Part shown: piece by piece, positions 6,958-14,577 of the stretch
Numbering within the stretch: the stretch's first letter is position 1
Layout: each line of letters starts with the position of its first letter
NCBI GenBank assembly: GCA_946481195.1
Contig: CAMLNG010000010.1
Span: forward strand, 1 to 20,886
DNA from: an uncultured Chromatiaceae bacterium
Lineage (GTDB): Bacteria; Pseudomonadota; Gammaproteobacteria; Enterobacterales; Alteromonadaceae
Direction: 5' to 3'
DNA length: 20,886 nucleotides
Program-made: the position numbers and the translations under genes
Notes under the pieces: generated by a model
Told to the model about the DNA's origin: nothing
What the model saw: the letters and a program-made list of their open reading frames with translations, nothing else
The model's database searches: none

Positions 6958-8511
6958 ATGTTACGCCGTATCCTGTTATCCATCGCCCTGCTGCTGGGCC
7001 TGTTTTTACTAAGCGCAGCAGCGCTCATCCTGTTGCCACTCCCAGACCCACCGGGTCCTGTCTACAGCCACTCGCATATCGTGCTGGATCAGGTGCATAT
7101 CGTCGATACCCGCAGCGGTGAGATCCAGCGCGACCGCGCGATTTGGATCAAACAAGGCCGCATTGAGCAAATCACCGCAGCCGGTGTTTCAGTGCCCGCG
7201 GATTATCATTATGTCAACGGCCGTGGTCGTTATGTGGTGCCTGGCCTTTGGGACAACCACAGCCATAGCCTGAAACTGTCACCGCAACTGCATCATCCGC
7301 TCTATCTGGCGCATGGCGTCACTTATCTGCGCGATATGTCCGGCTGTATGACTGCAGACGACAGCATGGCCGCCTGTGCTGCCGATCGCCGGCGCTGGAG
7401 CCAACAAGCCCGCAGCGATCAGCGCAGCAGCCCGCTTTATCTGCAACAAAGCAGTTTTGCGCTTAATGGCGGCGCTGAAGTGCCGGCCGATTTTCCGGCC
7501 TTTTTACGCCTGCAAAGTGCCGCCGATGCCACAAGGCTGGTCCGGCACTATCAGACTCATGGTGTTGATACACTGAAAACCTATGAACTGTTAAGCCCAG
7601 AGCAATATCAATGGTTGAGTGCAGCTGCCGCCAGCGCCGGTATGCAACTGGCTGGGCACCAGCCCTGGCGCCTCACACTGGCCGATTTGATCCAGGCGCG
7701 CCAGCGCAGTATCGAACATGGCCGGTTGTTTTTGTTCGAATGCTCCAGCGTTGCCATGCAGCTCAAGCAGCAGCCGATGCGGCAAGGGCTCATCAACAGT
7801 GACGTCTGGCGGCAAATTCTACAAAGTCAGGACCCGGCCATGTGCCGGCAAAAAATGCAGGATATGGCTCAAGCCCGCATCTGGTGGAGCCCGACTTTAT
7901 TGACGCTGCAACTAGGCGCCAAAGCGGCAGATCCGGCTTTTCGCCAGGACCCGCGTCTGGCGCAGGTGCCCTGGCTGCTGCGCAAGCTCTGGCAGGCTGA
8001 TGCTGACAGCATGCAACGCCACGGCCTGGACCAGCAAGGCCGGCCTGTGCATGCAGAACTGCTGAAATTGGCACAGCAACAGCTGAAACAAGCGGTGGCG
8101 CTGGGGGTGCCGATCCTGGCTGGTACTGACACGCCGGACAGTTTTGTTTTTGCCGGCAGCGGCCTGATTGATGAGCTTGAACTTTATACCCAAGCCGGTC
8201 TGACGCCGTTGCAGGCGCTGCAAAGTGCAACCTTATGGCCGGCGCAATATGCTGGAGCAGAGGCGAGCGCCGGCTCAGTCGAAGTGGGTAAAGAGGCGAA
8301 TTTACTGTTACTCGCCGCAAATCCACTGCAGCAAATACAGACATTGCGTCAGGTGGAAGGGTTAGTGTTGGCCGGGCATTGGTACGACAAAACCCGGCTG
8401 AAAGCGCTGCAGGCTTTTAGCCTGGAACAAGCCGGCAGCCTGACTATCAACCTGCAGCTCGCCTGGTCGGCGCTGCGCAGTAGCCAGTTCCGTCAGCAAT
8501 TTGCTGATTAA
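6958..8511 (+). CDS. Membrane-anchored or secreted amidohydrolase
   Basis: This 517-residue protein is read from ATG 6958, which has GGAG 7 bases upstream; a TTG 24 bases earlier lacks a site. Residues ~4-28 are an uncleaved signal anchor or signal peptide, so the enzyme is extracytoplasmic. The rest is an imidazolonepropionase/prolidase-type amidohydrolase: metal motif H101-S-H103 in PGLWDNHSH, the GVTYLRDM strand, a lysine in LKTY at the carbamylated-lysine position, histidines in LAGHQP and SIEHGRL, and the metal-binding aspartate in LAGTDTPD. The C-terminal VGKEANLLLL strand is typical. Relatives cleave cyclic amides or dipeptides; the substrate here is unknown. It lies 60 bases after the kinase gene behind a probable regulator box, and converges on the next gene with only 6 bases between stops. 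Confidence 0.92.
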   Translation: MLRRILLSIALLLGLFLLSAAALILLPLPDPPGPVYSHSHIVLDQVHIVDTRSGEIQRDRAIWIKQGRIEQITAAGVSVPADYHYVNGRGRYVVPGLWDNHSHSLKLSPQLHHPLYLAHGVTYLRDMSGCMTADDSMAACAADRRRWSQQARSDQRSSPLYLQQSSFALNGGAEVPADFPAFLRLQSAADATRLVRHYQTHGVDTLKTYELLSPEQYQWLSAAAASAGMQLAGHQPWRLTLADLIQARQRSIEHGRLFLFECSSVAMQLKQQPMRQGLINSDVWRQILQSQDPAMCRQKMQDMAQARIWWSPTLLTLQLGAKAADPAFRQDPRLAQVPWLLRKLWQADADSMQRHGLDQQGRPVHAELLKLAQQQLKQAVALGVPILAGTDTPDSFVFAGSGLIDELELYTQAGLTPLQALQSATLWPAQYAGAEASAGSVEVGKEANLLLLAANPLQQIQTLRQVEGLVLAGHWYDKTRLKALQAFSLEQAGSLTINLQLAWSALRSSQFRQQFAD

Positions 8512-8517
8512 ACCCTG

Positions 8518-9324
8518 CTACTCGCCGGCACTGGCTTTGGCCGATTTCACCGGCGCAGCGGTTTTGCCGGTTTTGCTGGTTTTACTGGTGCTGACTGCAA
8601 CCTTAGTGGCTGGTGCTTTTGCCTTTGCAGCAGTTTTTAGCTGTTTGGCTTTTTTCGCCGGTGTCGCTTTGGCGACTTTGGTGGTCGCAGTGCGTTTTTT
8701 TGCCTTCGCTACCTGTATTTTCGCCTGCTGTTGGCTGGCTGCCGCCTGACGCTGCATTTCAACTAAAGCCTGTTTACGCTCCTGCGGATTTAATGGCAGC
8801 AACGCAATCGGGTCCTGCGGCACACTACCACGCCAGAGTTCAAAGTGCAGATGCGGTCCGGTGGCTCGCCCCGTCTGGCCGACCAGGCCAATCTGCTGGC
8901 CGGCTTCCACCCATTGGCCGATTTGCACATCAAGCCGGGACAAATGCGCCGACAAGCTGGTCAGCTGGTCGCCATGTTCAATCAGCACCGCGTTACCAAA
9001 GGCTTCGCTGAGACTGCTGTTATCGGCGCTTAACACCACGCCTGAGCTTGCAGCAAATACCGGGGTGCCACTGGGCGCGGCAAAATCGACGCCATGATGC
9101 TGGCGATTGCGGCTTTTGACGATGTAACGGGCAAATGAGGCGCTGATGCGGGCGCCGGGTAACGGATGGACAAAAGTCACAGGGCCGCGCTGCTGCGTCA
9201 CAGTTTTTTCTGCCACCGGCGGTGGTGTGACCGGCGGTGCGCTGGCGCAGCCTGCCAGCAGCAGGAGCCATGCCAACATCAGACCAACGCCATGCAGACG
9301 CCGGGGTTGCAACAATAAACGCAT
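8518..9324 (-). CDS. M23-family peptidase lipoprotein with Lys/Ala-rich tail
   Basis: This 268-residue protein is read from ATG 9324; an upstream in-frame TTG at 9393 would put 23 charged residues before the signal peptide and is less likely. The lipobox LLAG-C26, followed by Ala, predicts an outer-membrane lipoprotein. Residues ~50-178 are an M23 LytM domain with H76, D80 and H160 as zinc ligands and H127/H158 as catalytic histidines, so it is probably an active peptidoglycan endopeptidase or an amidase activator. Residues ~190-268 are a low-complexity, strongly basic Lys/Ala/Thr tail resembling histone-H1-like tails. Its M23 part shares the GN-VLI-HG and GPHLH blocks with the M23 half of the M56 fusion at 2938-4353. 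It is monocistronic and convergent with the amidohydrolase. Confidence 0.92.
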   Translation of the reverse strand: MRLLLQPRRLHGVGLMLAWLLLLAGCASAPPVTPPPVAEKTVTQQRGPVTFVHPLPGARISASFARYIVKSRNRQHHGVDFAAPSGTPVFAASSGVVLSADNSSLSEAFGNAVLIEHGDQLTSLSAHLSRLDVQIGQWVEAGQQIGLVGQTGRATGPHLHFELWRGSVPQDPIALLPLNPQERKQALVEMQRQAAASQQQAKIQVAKAKKRTATTKVAKATPAKKAKQLKTAAKAKAPATKVAVSTSKTSKTGKTAAPVKSAKASAGE

Positions 9325-9537
9325 AAAAAGTGATTCCGGCCAACCTGGGTCAGCGTCTGAGTTTAAGGTTTCACACGCCGACACTTCGGGCAAGGCGTGG
9401 CTTTGTTGCCAAACAGTGTCGCTGGATCAACGACTTCCGGCAAGCTCCCACCGCAGATCAGCTTAGTTTCTGCACCGCTTAAACAACAAATGCTGTTAAA
9501 CTTTTATCTTTTATTCCATTTGGATATATAAAAACCG
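9325..9537. other. Intergenic, no gene seen
   Basis: I find no convincing gene or clear promoter here. A direct repeat TTAAAC occurs at 9479 and 9496. The stretch 9500-9540 is AT-rich and lies just upstream of the receptor promoter. A short minus-strand frame ending at 9363 has a CPKC pair but no usable start codon. Confidence 0.5.
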
Positions 9538-9556
9538 CATGACAGCGCTTGTCATG
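9538..9556. promoter_or_regulatory. Palindromic operator candidate at the receptor promoter
   Basis: CATGACA-GCGCT-TGTCATG has perfect 7-base arms around a five-base centre. The right arm overlaps the -35 box at 9549-9554, a position suited to repression. The TGACA...TGTCA half-sites with a CG-containing centre recall LacI-family operators, but the odd spacing prevents a firm family call. No regulator gene is adjacent. Confidence 0.6.
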
Positions 9557-9576
9557 ATATAAAAAATCGCTACAAT
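9549..9576 (+). promoter_or_regulatory. Sigma-70 promoter of the TonB-receptor transcript
   Basis: TTGTCA (9549-9554), a 16-base AT-rich spacer, and TACAAT (9571-9576): each hexamer has one mismatch to consensus. Transcription should start near 9583, giving a leader of about 360 bases before the receptor gene. Confidence 0.7.
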
Positions 9577-9584
9577 GCGCGACA

Positions 9585-9616
9585 TCTGGACGGCTAAACA
9601 TCTATTTAGTGCCAGA
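9585..9616 (+). promoter_or_regulatory. Hairpin at the 5' end of the receptor leader RNA
   Basis: TCTGG pairs with CCAGA and, inside, CTAAA pairs with TTTAG around a CATCTA loop, with a 4/2-base internal loop between the stems. It lies at the very start of the predicted transcript and may stabilise the mRNA or form part of a regulatory fold. Confidence 0.5.
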
Positions 9617-9688
9617 TACGAATATCACCCTGCACATGCTCACCGGTCAACCGGAAGCCTGGAAATCGTAGTAAGAAGGATTCCGACC

Positions 9689-9793
9689 ATGTTGCCAGTT
9701 CAACAGTTACCAAACGCCGATACCAGCGTTCATCGCACCACTTGCACGCCAACCTCAACTTGTTGCCTGCTGCCAGCACGAATGTGTTGCTGA
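9689..9793 (+). CDS. Candidate cysteine-rich leader peptide (34 aa)
   Basis: An ATG at 9689 has a good Shine-Dalgarno (AAGGA at 9676-9680) and opens a 34-codon frame that ends 153 bases before the receptor start. Five of the last sixteen residues are cysteine (C19, C25-C26, C33-C34), with two Cys codons directly before the TGA, and the segment before them is Thr-rich. There is no signal peptide or known domain. It lies in the long leader of a single downstream gene, which is the setting of a regulatory upstream frame. It may be a cysteine-responsive leader peptide, or a chance frame. The ribosome-binding site is the best evidence for translation. Confidence 0.4.
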   Translation: MLPVQQLPNADTSVHRTTCTPTSTCCLLPARMCC

Positions 9794-9803
9794 TCTTCTG
9801 TCC

Positions 9804-9843
9804 GGCCTGAACCGCGCGCCGTATTTGGACGCAGCGTTTGGCC
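9804..9843 (+). promoter_or_regulatory. Weak hairpin after the leader frame
   Basis: GGCCTGAACCGC can pair with GCGTTTGGCC with a two-base bulge and one mismatch. A TTTT run follows about six bases later (9850-9853). It could be a poor or conditional terminator downstream of the cysteine-rich frame, but it is not strong. Confidence 0.3.
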
Positions 9844-9893
9844 AGCCTGTTTTCCCCTATTGACTGACTGCTCTTGCGGTCTAATTCGCTGAG

Positions 9894-9914
9894 ATTTGCA
9901 GCCCCGCTGCGAAT
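9894..9914 (+). promoter_or_regulatory. Hairpin before the receptor ribosome-binding site
   Basis: ATTTGCAGC-CCC-GCTGCGAAT forms a 9-bp stem (one G-T pair) with a three-base loop, ending 22 bases before the GAGG Shine-Dalgarno at 9937-9940. There is no T-run, so it is more likely a translation or stability element than a terminator. Confidence 0.5.
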
Positions 9915-9946
9915 GCACTCGGCACCGAATTTTATTGAGGTTTATC

Positions 9947-12580
9947 ATGCGTTTTACCCCACATTCCCTGACGCTGCTCGCCAGCGCCATCGCTGTTGCT
10001 ACGCCGGCATTCGCCACTCCTGCTGCAGAAGCAGCTGCCGAAAGCAAAGTTGAGCGTATTCAGGTCACCGGCAGTTTTATCAAACGCAGCCAGCAGGAAG
10101 ATGCCACGCCACTGCTGCAAATCGACGCCGATGCGATTGCCGCCAGCGGCAAAGTGACGCTGACCGACGTCCTGCGCGACTTGTCGGTCAATTCCGGCAA
10201 TAGCTTTGACGAACAATATACCGGCAGCTTCTCCGCCGGTTCGGCTTCGATTGGCCTGCGTGGCTTAAGCCCGAAAAACACCCTGGTGCTGGTCAATGGT
10301 CAGCGCCTGTCGAACTATGGTTTTGCGCTCAATACCCAGGACACTTTTGTCGACCTCAACGCTTTACCTTTAAGTGCGGTGAAACGCATTGAAGTGCTCA
10401 AAGACGGCGCTTCATCGGTCTATGGTTCAGACGCCATCGCCGGTGTGGTCAATATCATTTTAAAAGAGCAAATCACCGATACTGAGCTGTCGCTCAGCAC
10501 CGGCCGCGCCACCCAGGGCGGCCTTCAGCAGTATGGGTTAGGCCTGTCGACCGGCATCGGCGAAGTGGCACAGGACGGTTATAACCTGAGCCTGACACTG
10601 GATTGGTTTGACCGCGCCCGTTTGGATGCCAGCGAACGCGACTTATTAAAAACCGGCGATTTCCGCCATTTACCCGGTGGCAAACTGGCCGGCTGGAGCG
10701 CACAAGGTGCCAACTCTTTGGCTAATCCATCGTTACCGCAGGCACTGGCCAACTGCCCGGCCGGCAGCGAAAAACGGCCATGGAGTGATTTCACGCCAGG
10801 GCGCAAAGGCGAAGTCTGTGCATTTAACGCCCAGCCGTTTAATACGCTGCAGCCGGAAGTGACGCGCCGGCAATTATCACTGCAAGGCACTGTGGCGCTT
10901 GGTGAAAACTTAACTGGTTTTGCTGAGTGGTTGTACAGCGACAACGATTCAGCGATGTTGTTTGGCGCACCGCTGACCGTCGGCGCCGGCCTGCGGGCTT
11001 ATAATCCGGCCAACGGCACTTTGACTGATATTCCGGTTTTACTACCTGTTGGTCACCCGGACAATACTGTTGCTACGAGCACAGGCAAACCGCTGGCGAT
11101 TGAATACACGCTGTTTGATTTAGGCCCACGCACTAAAGCCAACAGCCAGCAGTTCAGCCGCCTGCTGACCGGGCTGAAATATCAGGGCGAGGTCTGGGAT
11201 GCGCAGCTGCAACTGTTGCAATCATTCAGCCATCAGCGCGAATATGTGGACAATTTCGTCAATCGTTTTGAATTTGAAAAAGTATTAAAAGACGGCAGCT
11301 ACCGCTTTGACGGCCGCCAAAACAATGCCGAAGTACTGAATCGCCTGCGTTTGCAAACGCGCCGGCCAGGTGAATACGAAATTAATTCAATCAACGGCAG
11401 CGCCAGCCGCGATTTATGGGACAACGACTATGGCACAGTCGCCATCGCCACCGGTTTTGACCTGCGTAAAGAACGGATGGATGCCGGCACGTCGCCGCAG
11501 GTGTTGTCCGGTACTGAACTGCGCCCGGCGATTAATCTGGTTAAAGGTGAACGCACGGTCAGCGCGGCTTTTGCTGAGCTGAGCCTGCCGCTGTACACCG
11601 ACCTGACCGCCAGCATCGCCGGTCGACTGGACCACTATGACGATTTTGGCCGCGCCTTTTCGCCCAAAGCTGGTGTGCATTATGTGCTGGCCGAAGACTG
11701 GCTGCTGCGCGCCTCCTGGTCGCGGGGTTTCCGCGCGCCGTCTTTACCGGAAATTGCCGACAGCAATACCATCAGCTACGGCACTGTGATTGACCCGAAC
11801 GACCCGCTGGAACCGGGCAGCCGCCGCGGTTACACCCAGCTGCGCGGTGGGAACCCGCTGCTGCAACCGGAACGTTCCACCAACAGCAATGCCGGTGTGA
11901 TCTGGTCGTTCAGCAAACAAGGCAGCATCGGTATTGATGTATTCAGCATCGAACAGCAGGACATTATTGCCGGCGACAGCGCGCAGTATGTGGTAGACCA
12001 CCCGGAACTGTATGCCGACCGTATTTTGCGTGATGCGCAGGGCCGCTTACAGATCTTAAAAAACCAGTACACCAATCAGGGCAGCCGCGACACCCGTGGC
12101 GTCGATATCGACTTTAACTACCGGTTTGAGCTGAGCAATGGCCATAGCCTCAGCCTGAAAACAGTCTGGTCTCATCTGCTGGATTACAAACAGGCGCTGG
12201 TCGCCGGCCAGCCGGTGCTGGAAGGCGCCGGCAATAACCAGTTTGGCGCACTGCCGGCCTGGAAGAGTAATAACAGTCTGATTTGGCAACACAGCGATTG
12301 GCAAGCCAGCCTGACGGCAGCTTTTACCAGCGGCTATCAGCAAAAAGTCGCGACGGCGGCGAGTAACCCGGGGCTTCGCAGTGACATCAGCAGCTTCACG
12401 CAGTGGGACAGCCAGCTGAGTTACCGTGGTATTGCCAATACCCAAATCAGCTTCGCAGTGCAGAACCTGCTGGATCGTGACCCGCCGTTTGACCCAAGCG
12501 CCGGCAGCGATTACACCGACACCACGCAATACAACCTGCGTGGCCGGCAAGTCAGCCTGACCGCCAGTTATCAGTTCTGA
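9947..12580 (+). CDS. TonB-dependent outer-membrane receptor
   Basis: This 877-residue receptor is read from ATG 9947, which has GAGG 6 bases upstream and begins a signal peptide ending ATPAFA at residue 23. A TonB box VERIQVTGS lies at 35-43. The plug domain covers ~48-175, with IGLRGLSPKNTLVLVNGQR and the VLKDGASSVYGSDAIAGVVNI block typical of this family. The remainder is the 22-strand barrel, ending in the terminal Phe that the Bam machinery recognises. C269 and C290 are close together in a predicted external loop and may form a disulfide. Such receptors import siderophores, vitamins, sugars or peptides with TonB-ExbBD energy; the ligand is not predictable here. It has its own promoter, a long structured leader and its own terminator, with no transport genes beside it. 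Confidence 0.96.
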   Translation: MRFTPHSLTLLASAIAVATPAFATPAAEAAAESKVERIQVTGSFIKRSQQEDATPLLQIDADAIAASGKVTLTDVLRDLSVNSGNSFDEQYTGSFSAGSASIGLRGLSPKNTLVLVNGQRLSNYGFALNTQDTFVDLNALPLSAVKRIEVLKDGASSVYGSDAIAGVVNIILKEQITDTELSLSTGRATQGGLQQYGLGLSTGIGEVAQDGYNLSLTLDWFDRARLDASERDLLKTGDFRHLPGGKLAGWSAQGANSLANPSLPQALANCPAGSEKRPWSDFTPGRKGEVCAFNAQPFNTLQPEVTRRQLSLQGTVALGENLTGFAEWLYSDNDSAMLFGAPLTVGAGLRAYNPANGTLTDIPVLLPVGHPDNTVATSTGKPLAIEYTLFDLGPRTKANSQQFSRLLTGLKYQGEVWDAQLQLLQSFSHQREYVDNFVNRFEFEKVLKDGSYRFDGRQNNAEVLNRLRLQTRRPGEYEINSINGSASRDLWDNDYGTVAIATGFDLRKERMDAGTSPQVLSGTELRPAINLVKGERTVSAAFAELSLPLYTDLTASIAGRLDHYDDFGRAFSPKAGVHYVLAEDWLLRASWSRGFRAPSLPEIADSNTISYGTVIDPNDPLEPGSRRGYTQLRGGNPLLQPERSTNSNAGVIWSFSKQGSIGIDVFSIEQQDIIAGDSAQYVVDHPELYADRILRDAQGRLQILKNQYTNQGSRDTRGVDIDFNYRFELSNGHSLSLKTVWSHLLDYKQALVAGQPVLEGAGNNQFGALPAWKSNNSLIWQHSDWQASLTAAFTSGYQQKVATAASNPGLRSDISSFTQWDSQLSYRGIANTQISFAVQNLLDRDPPFDPSAGSDYTDTTQYNLRGRQVSLTASYQF

Positions 12581-12583
12581 GTG

Positions 12584-12615
12584 AAGCCCCGCTGCGCCGA
12601 TGCGCAGCGGGGCTT
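12584..12615 (+). terminator. Rho-independent terminator after the TonB receptor
   Basis: A perfect 14-bp GC-rich stem (AAGCCCCGCTGCGC with GCGCAGCGGGGCTT) has a CGAT loop, followed by TTGTTGCTTT-like sequence. It starts four bases after the receptor stop codon. Confidence 0.92.
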
Positions 12616-12637
12616 GTTGCTTTGCCAGCCACAGGCA

Positions 12638-13054
12638 TTATTTTGGCAGCTCACGCCCTGGCTCATAGCCGTCATATCGTGGTAACTGTGCATCCAAATC
12701 ATCCCAGCAGGCGCGGGACGAGACAAAGTTATGGGAAACCGGTCGTTCGCTGATCTCGGAATCTAAAATCCCTAACCGCAAGCGTATCTTATCGGGCACC
12801 TGTGCATTGCTGCTATACACCGGCGACGCGCAAATGCGGCAAAAATGCTTCTTTTTGCCCGGCGATGTCTCAAAAAAGCCCAGTGTTTCCTGACCGGAGC
12901 GGACTACAAAATCACTGAGCGCGACAAAACCATTAGTGGCATATGCAGTACCGCTGCTTTTCCGGCACAACGAGCAATGGCAGTGAATGATGGCACTAAT
13001 GCCGCCGTGGATCTCAATGCGCACAGCGCCACACAAACAACTCCCCTGATACAT
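12638..13054 (-). CDS. GFA/CENP-V family zinc-binding protein
   Basis: This 138-residue protein is read from ATG 13054, with an AGGGAG Shine-Dalgarno; the longer frame upstream adds no conserved sequence. It has the full cysteine pattern of the glutathione-dependent formaldehyde-activating (GFA) fold: C6-x-C8 near the N terminus, C25-H-C27-xx-C30, and C72-xx-C75, which together bind two zinc ions. The GSCLCGAVR and CHCSLCRKSSG blocks are typical. Only a few members were linked to S-hydroxymethylglutathione formation, and most are of unknown role, so no pathway is proposed. It appears to be transcribed alone, since a terminator separates it from the LysE gene upstream. Confidence 0.93.
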   Translation of the reverse strand: MYQGSCLCGAVRIEIHGGISAIIHCHCSLCRKSSGTAYATNGFVALSDFVVRSGQETLGFFETSPGKKKHFCRICASPVYSSNAQVPDKIRLRLGILDSEISERPVSHNFVSSRACWDDLDAQLPRYDGYEPGRELPK

Positions 13055-13136
13055 AGAACTCCCTGACAGTCCGCCGGACAAACTGGTTTTACAAGGTAAC
13101 GAAGGCGCCCGCCACAGGCAAGCACCCTGCATGACG

Positions 13137-13177
13137 AAAAAAGCCTCCGATACCAGCCACGTCGCGGCACGGAGGCT
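13137..13177 (-). terminator. Rho-independent terminator of the LysE-family gene
   Basis: On the minus strand AGCCTCCG pairs with CGGAGGCT, with a second inner stem (GCCGC with GTGGC, one G-T pair), and six T residues follow at 13142-13137. It ends transcription coming from the exporter gene whose stop is at 13190. Confidence 0.88.
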
Positions 13178-13189
13178 AAGGCTAGCTAT

Positions 13190-13807
13190 TTAAGAGGGTA
13201 ATGGCGTCCACCACAGACTGACGGCGATCAATGCGAGCAACAGTGCCTGTCCCCGGCCTAACCAGCGGCGTACTGCAGGCTTTGGATTGGCCCGCATACC
13301 AAACCGGACCAGGCTGAGCCAAAAGGTATGAGCCAGCACAGAACAACCAACGAAGATCAGCGTCAGGCCGGCAAACTGTGGAGCCGCCGGCTGCTGCAGA
13401 CTGATAAATTGCGGAAATAAAGCACTGATAAATAACCAGGCTTTGGGATTGGTCAACGCAACGCCAACACCCCGGTGAAACCAGCCACGGCCAGTCACCG
13501 CTGCAACGTTCACTGATAAAGACGCGCCACTTTGCCGCCATTGTCCCCAGGCCAGATATATCAGGTAAGCAGCACCTAAAATCTTCAGGACACTAAAGGC
13601 CAGCATTGATTGAGTCAGTAACAGACTGACACCGGCAAAAGCCAGCAACGCCACCAGGGACAGACCCACAGCATTGCCCAGCGCACCGGCCAAAGCCGGT
13701 TTGCTGCCGGCACTGAGCGCATTCTGCAAGGTAAACAACACGGCAGGGCCTGGGGTAAATGTCGTCAACAGCGCCACTACTGTAAAGCTAAGCCATTGTT
13801 CTGACAT
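13190..13807 (-). CDS. LysE/RhtB-family amino-acid exporter
   Basis: This 205-residue inner-membrane protein has about six membrane spans. It starts with the family signature TPGPAVLFTLQNAL (residues ~18-31) and contains the small-residue-rich second and third spans (GAAYLIYLAWGQWR near 78-91) and the NPKAWLFISALFPQF block (~129-143) seen in RhtB/LeuE-type exporters. These proteins export amino acids such as homoserine, threonine or lysine by proton exchange; the substrate cannot be assigned. ATG 13807 has GGTGGA upstream. A 23-base imperfect palindrome 17 bases before the start may be a regulator site. It is followed by its own terminator. Confidence 0.94.
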   Translation of the reverse strand: MSEQWLSFTVVALLTTFTPGPAVLFTLQNALSAGSKPALAGALGNAVGLSLVALLAFAGVSLLLTQSMLAFSVLKILGAAYLIYLAWGQWRQSGASLSVNVAAVTGRGWFHRGVGVALTNPKAWLFISALFPQFISLQQPAAPQFAGLTLIFVGCSVLAHTFWLSLVRFGMRANPKPAVRRWLGRGQALLLALIAVSLWWTPLPS

Positions 13808-13823
13808 TATTTATATCCACCAG

Positions 13824-13846
13824 CCTGCAGTTAATAACACTACAGG
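13824..13846. promoter_or_regulatory. Imperfect palindrome before the LysE-family gene
   Basis: CCTGCAG-TTAATAACA-CTACAGG has 7-base arms with one mismatch around an AT-rich nine-base centre. Its position just upstream of the exporter start suits an operator. No regulator is encoded next to it. Confidence 0.35.
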
Positions 13847-13920
13847 CAGTGTAATGAAATCAGTCAGGCAACACGAGTACGGCCCGGCAATCAGACTGTT
13901 TCCTGTTCCTTACCGCTGAA

Positions 13921-14055
13921 TCAGCGCCGGCGTTGGCATTTTTTCAGCTGCAGCAGACTGAAACTGAGCGGGCACTGCACCAGCAGGCCGATCATCATCG
14001 GCGTCGCCATGTTGACGAGATGGCGGCGCACCGAGCCCTGGGATAAATCAGTCAT
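13921..14055 (-). pseudogene. Remnant of a MATE-family efflux transporter
   Basis: A 44-codon frame starts at ATG 14055 with GGGAA upstream. Residues 1-27 match the N terminus of MATE multidrug/sodium antiporters very well: the DLSQGSVRRHLVNMATPMMI pattern is the LTxGxxxxHLxxxxxP start of the first membrane helix. Residues 28-44 (CPLSFSLLQLKKCQRRR) do not continue it. A full MATE protein has about 450 residues and twelve spans, so nearly all is missing. The frame stays open across the junction and the end could be the original C-terminal tail, which would mean an internal in-frame deletion. It may still be translated as a tiny membrane peptide but cannot transport. It follows the FKBP gene by 25 bases. 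Confidence 0.6.
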
Positions 14056-14080
14056 CGTTGGTTCCCGATATCAGCGGGGA

Positions 14081-14428
14081 TTAGTCGTCCCGGTTCAGTG
14101 CTTCCAGCAGCTCAATAATAAAAATGAGATCTGAATTGGGTGGGATCATGTTGCCAATTTGGCGTTCACCATAAGCCAAAGCCGCCGGCACCTGCAACTT
14201 GCGGGTGCCGCCGACCTGCATGCCAATCAACCCCTGTACCCAGCCCTGGATCACCCGGTTTTTACTCAGGACTGTTTCAAAGGGCGCACCGTGGCGGTAT
14301 GACGAATCAAATTCAGTGCCATCCGCCAGATATCCGCGATAATGCGTTTTGATCAGCGCACCACCTTTTTTAATGGTATTTCCATTGCCGGGGATGAGGT
14401 CTTCAATGAGGAGTTCAGTCAGGGCCAT
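14081..14428 (-). CDS. FKBP-type peptidyl-prolyl cis-trans isomerase
   Basis: This 115-residue protein forms one complete FKBP domain. ATG 14428 is chosen because the domain begins within a few residues (LTELLIEDLIPGNG); the longer frame adds an unrelated stretch. Conserved FKBP features are THYRGYLADGTEFDSSY, the VIQGWVQGLIGMQVGGTRKL core that lines the proline-binding pocket, and the AYGERQIGNMIPPNSDLIFIIELLE strand. There is no signal peptide, so it is cytosolic and speeds prolyl bond isomerisation during folding. The MATE remnant lies directly downstream on the same strand, which suggests that the two were once co-transcribed. The divergent racemase gene shares the upstream 149-base region. 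Confidence 0.94.
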   Translation of the reverse strand: MALTELLIEDLIPGNGNTIKKGGALIKTHYRGYLADGTEFDSSYRHGAPFETVLSKNRVIQGWVQGLIGMQVGGTRKLQVPAALAYGERQIGNMIPPNSDLIFIIELLEALNRDD

Positions 14429-14577
14429 CGCCAGTTCGCCTTTTGCAGAAAAACCCCAGTATATCGTAAAGCCGGAGACCTCTGCTGCTACGCGCAAATC
14501 TTGTTACAAGGCGGATTGTGACAAGCAAATCTGGCTGTGATACCAATAGTGCCGCTGCAACATAAAAAGGCATACTG

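Noticed and set aside
9363..9503. A 46-codon minus-strand frame ending in a CPKC pair, resembling half of a zinc ribbon (Com-like)
   Set aside because: It has no ATG, GTG or TTG start with a ribosome-binding site before the first cysteine, and only one well-placed CxxC. It may be a chance frame or an old relic.
9575..9688. Longer version of the cysteine-rich frame starting at ATG 9575
   Set aside because: That ATG lies inside the -10 box of the receptor promoter, upstream of the predicted transcription start; the start at 9689 with AAGGA is the credible one.
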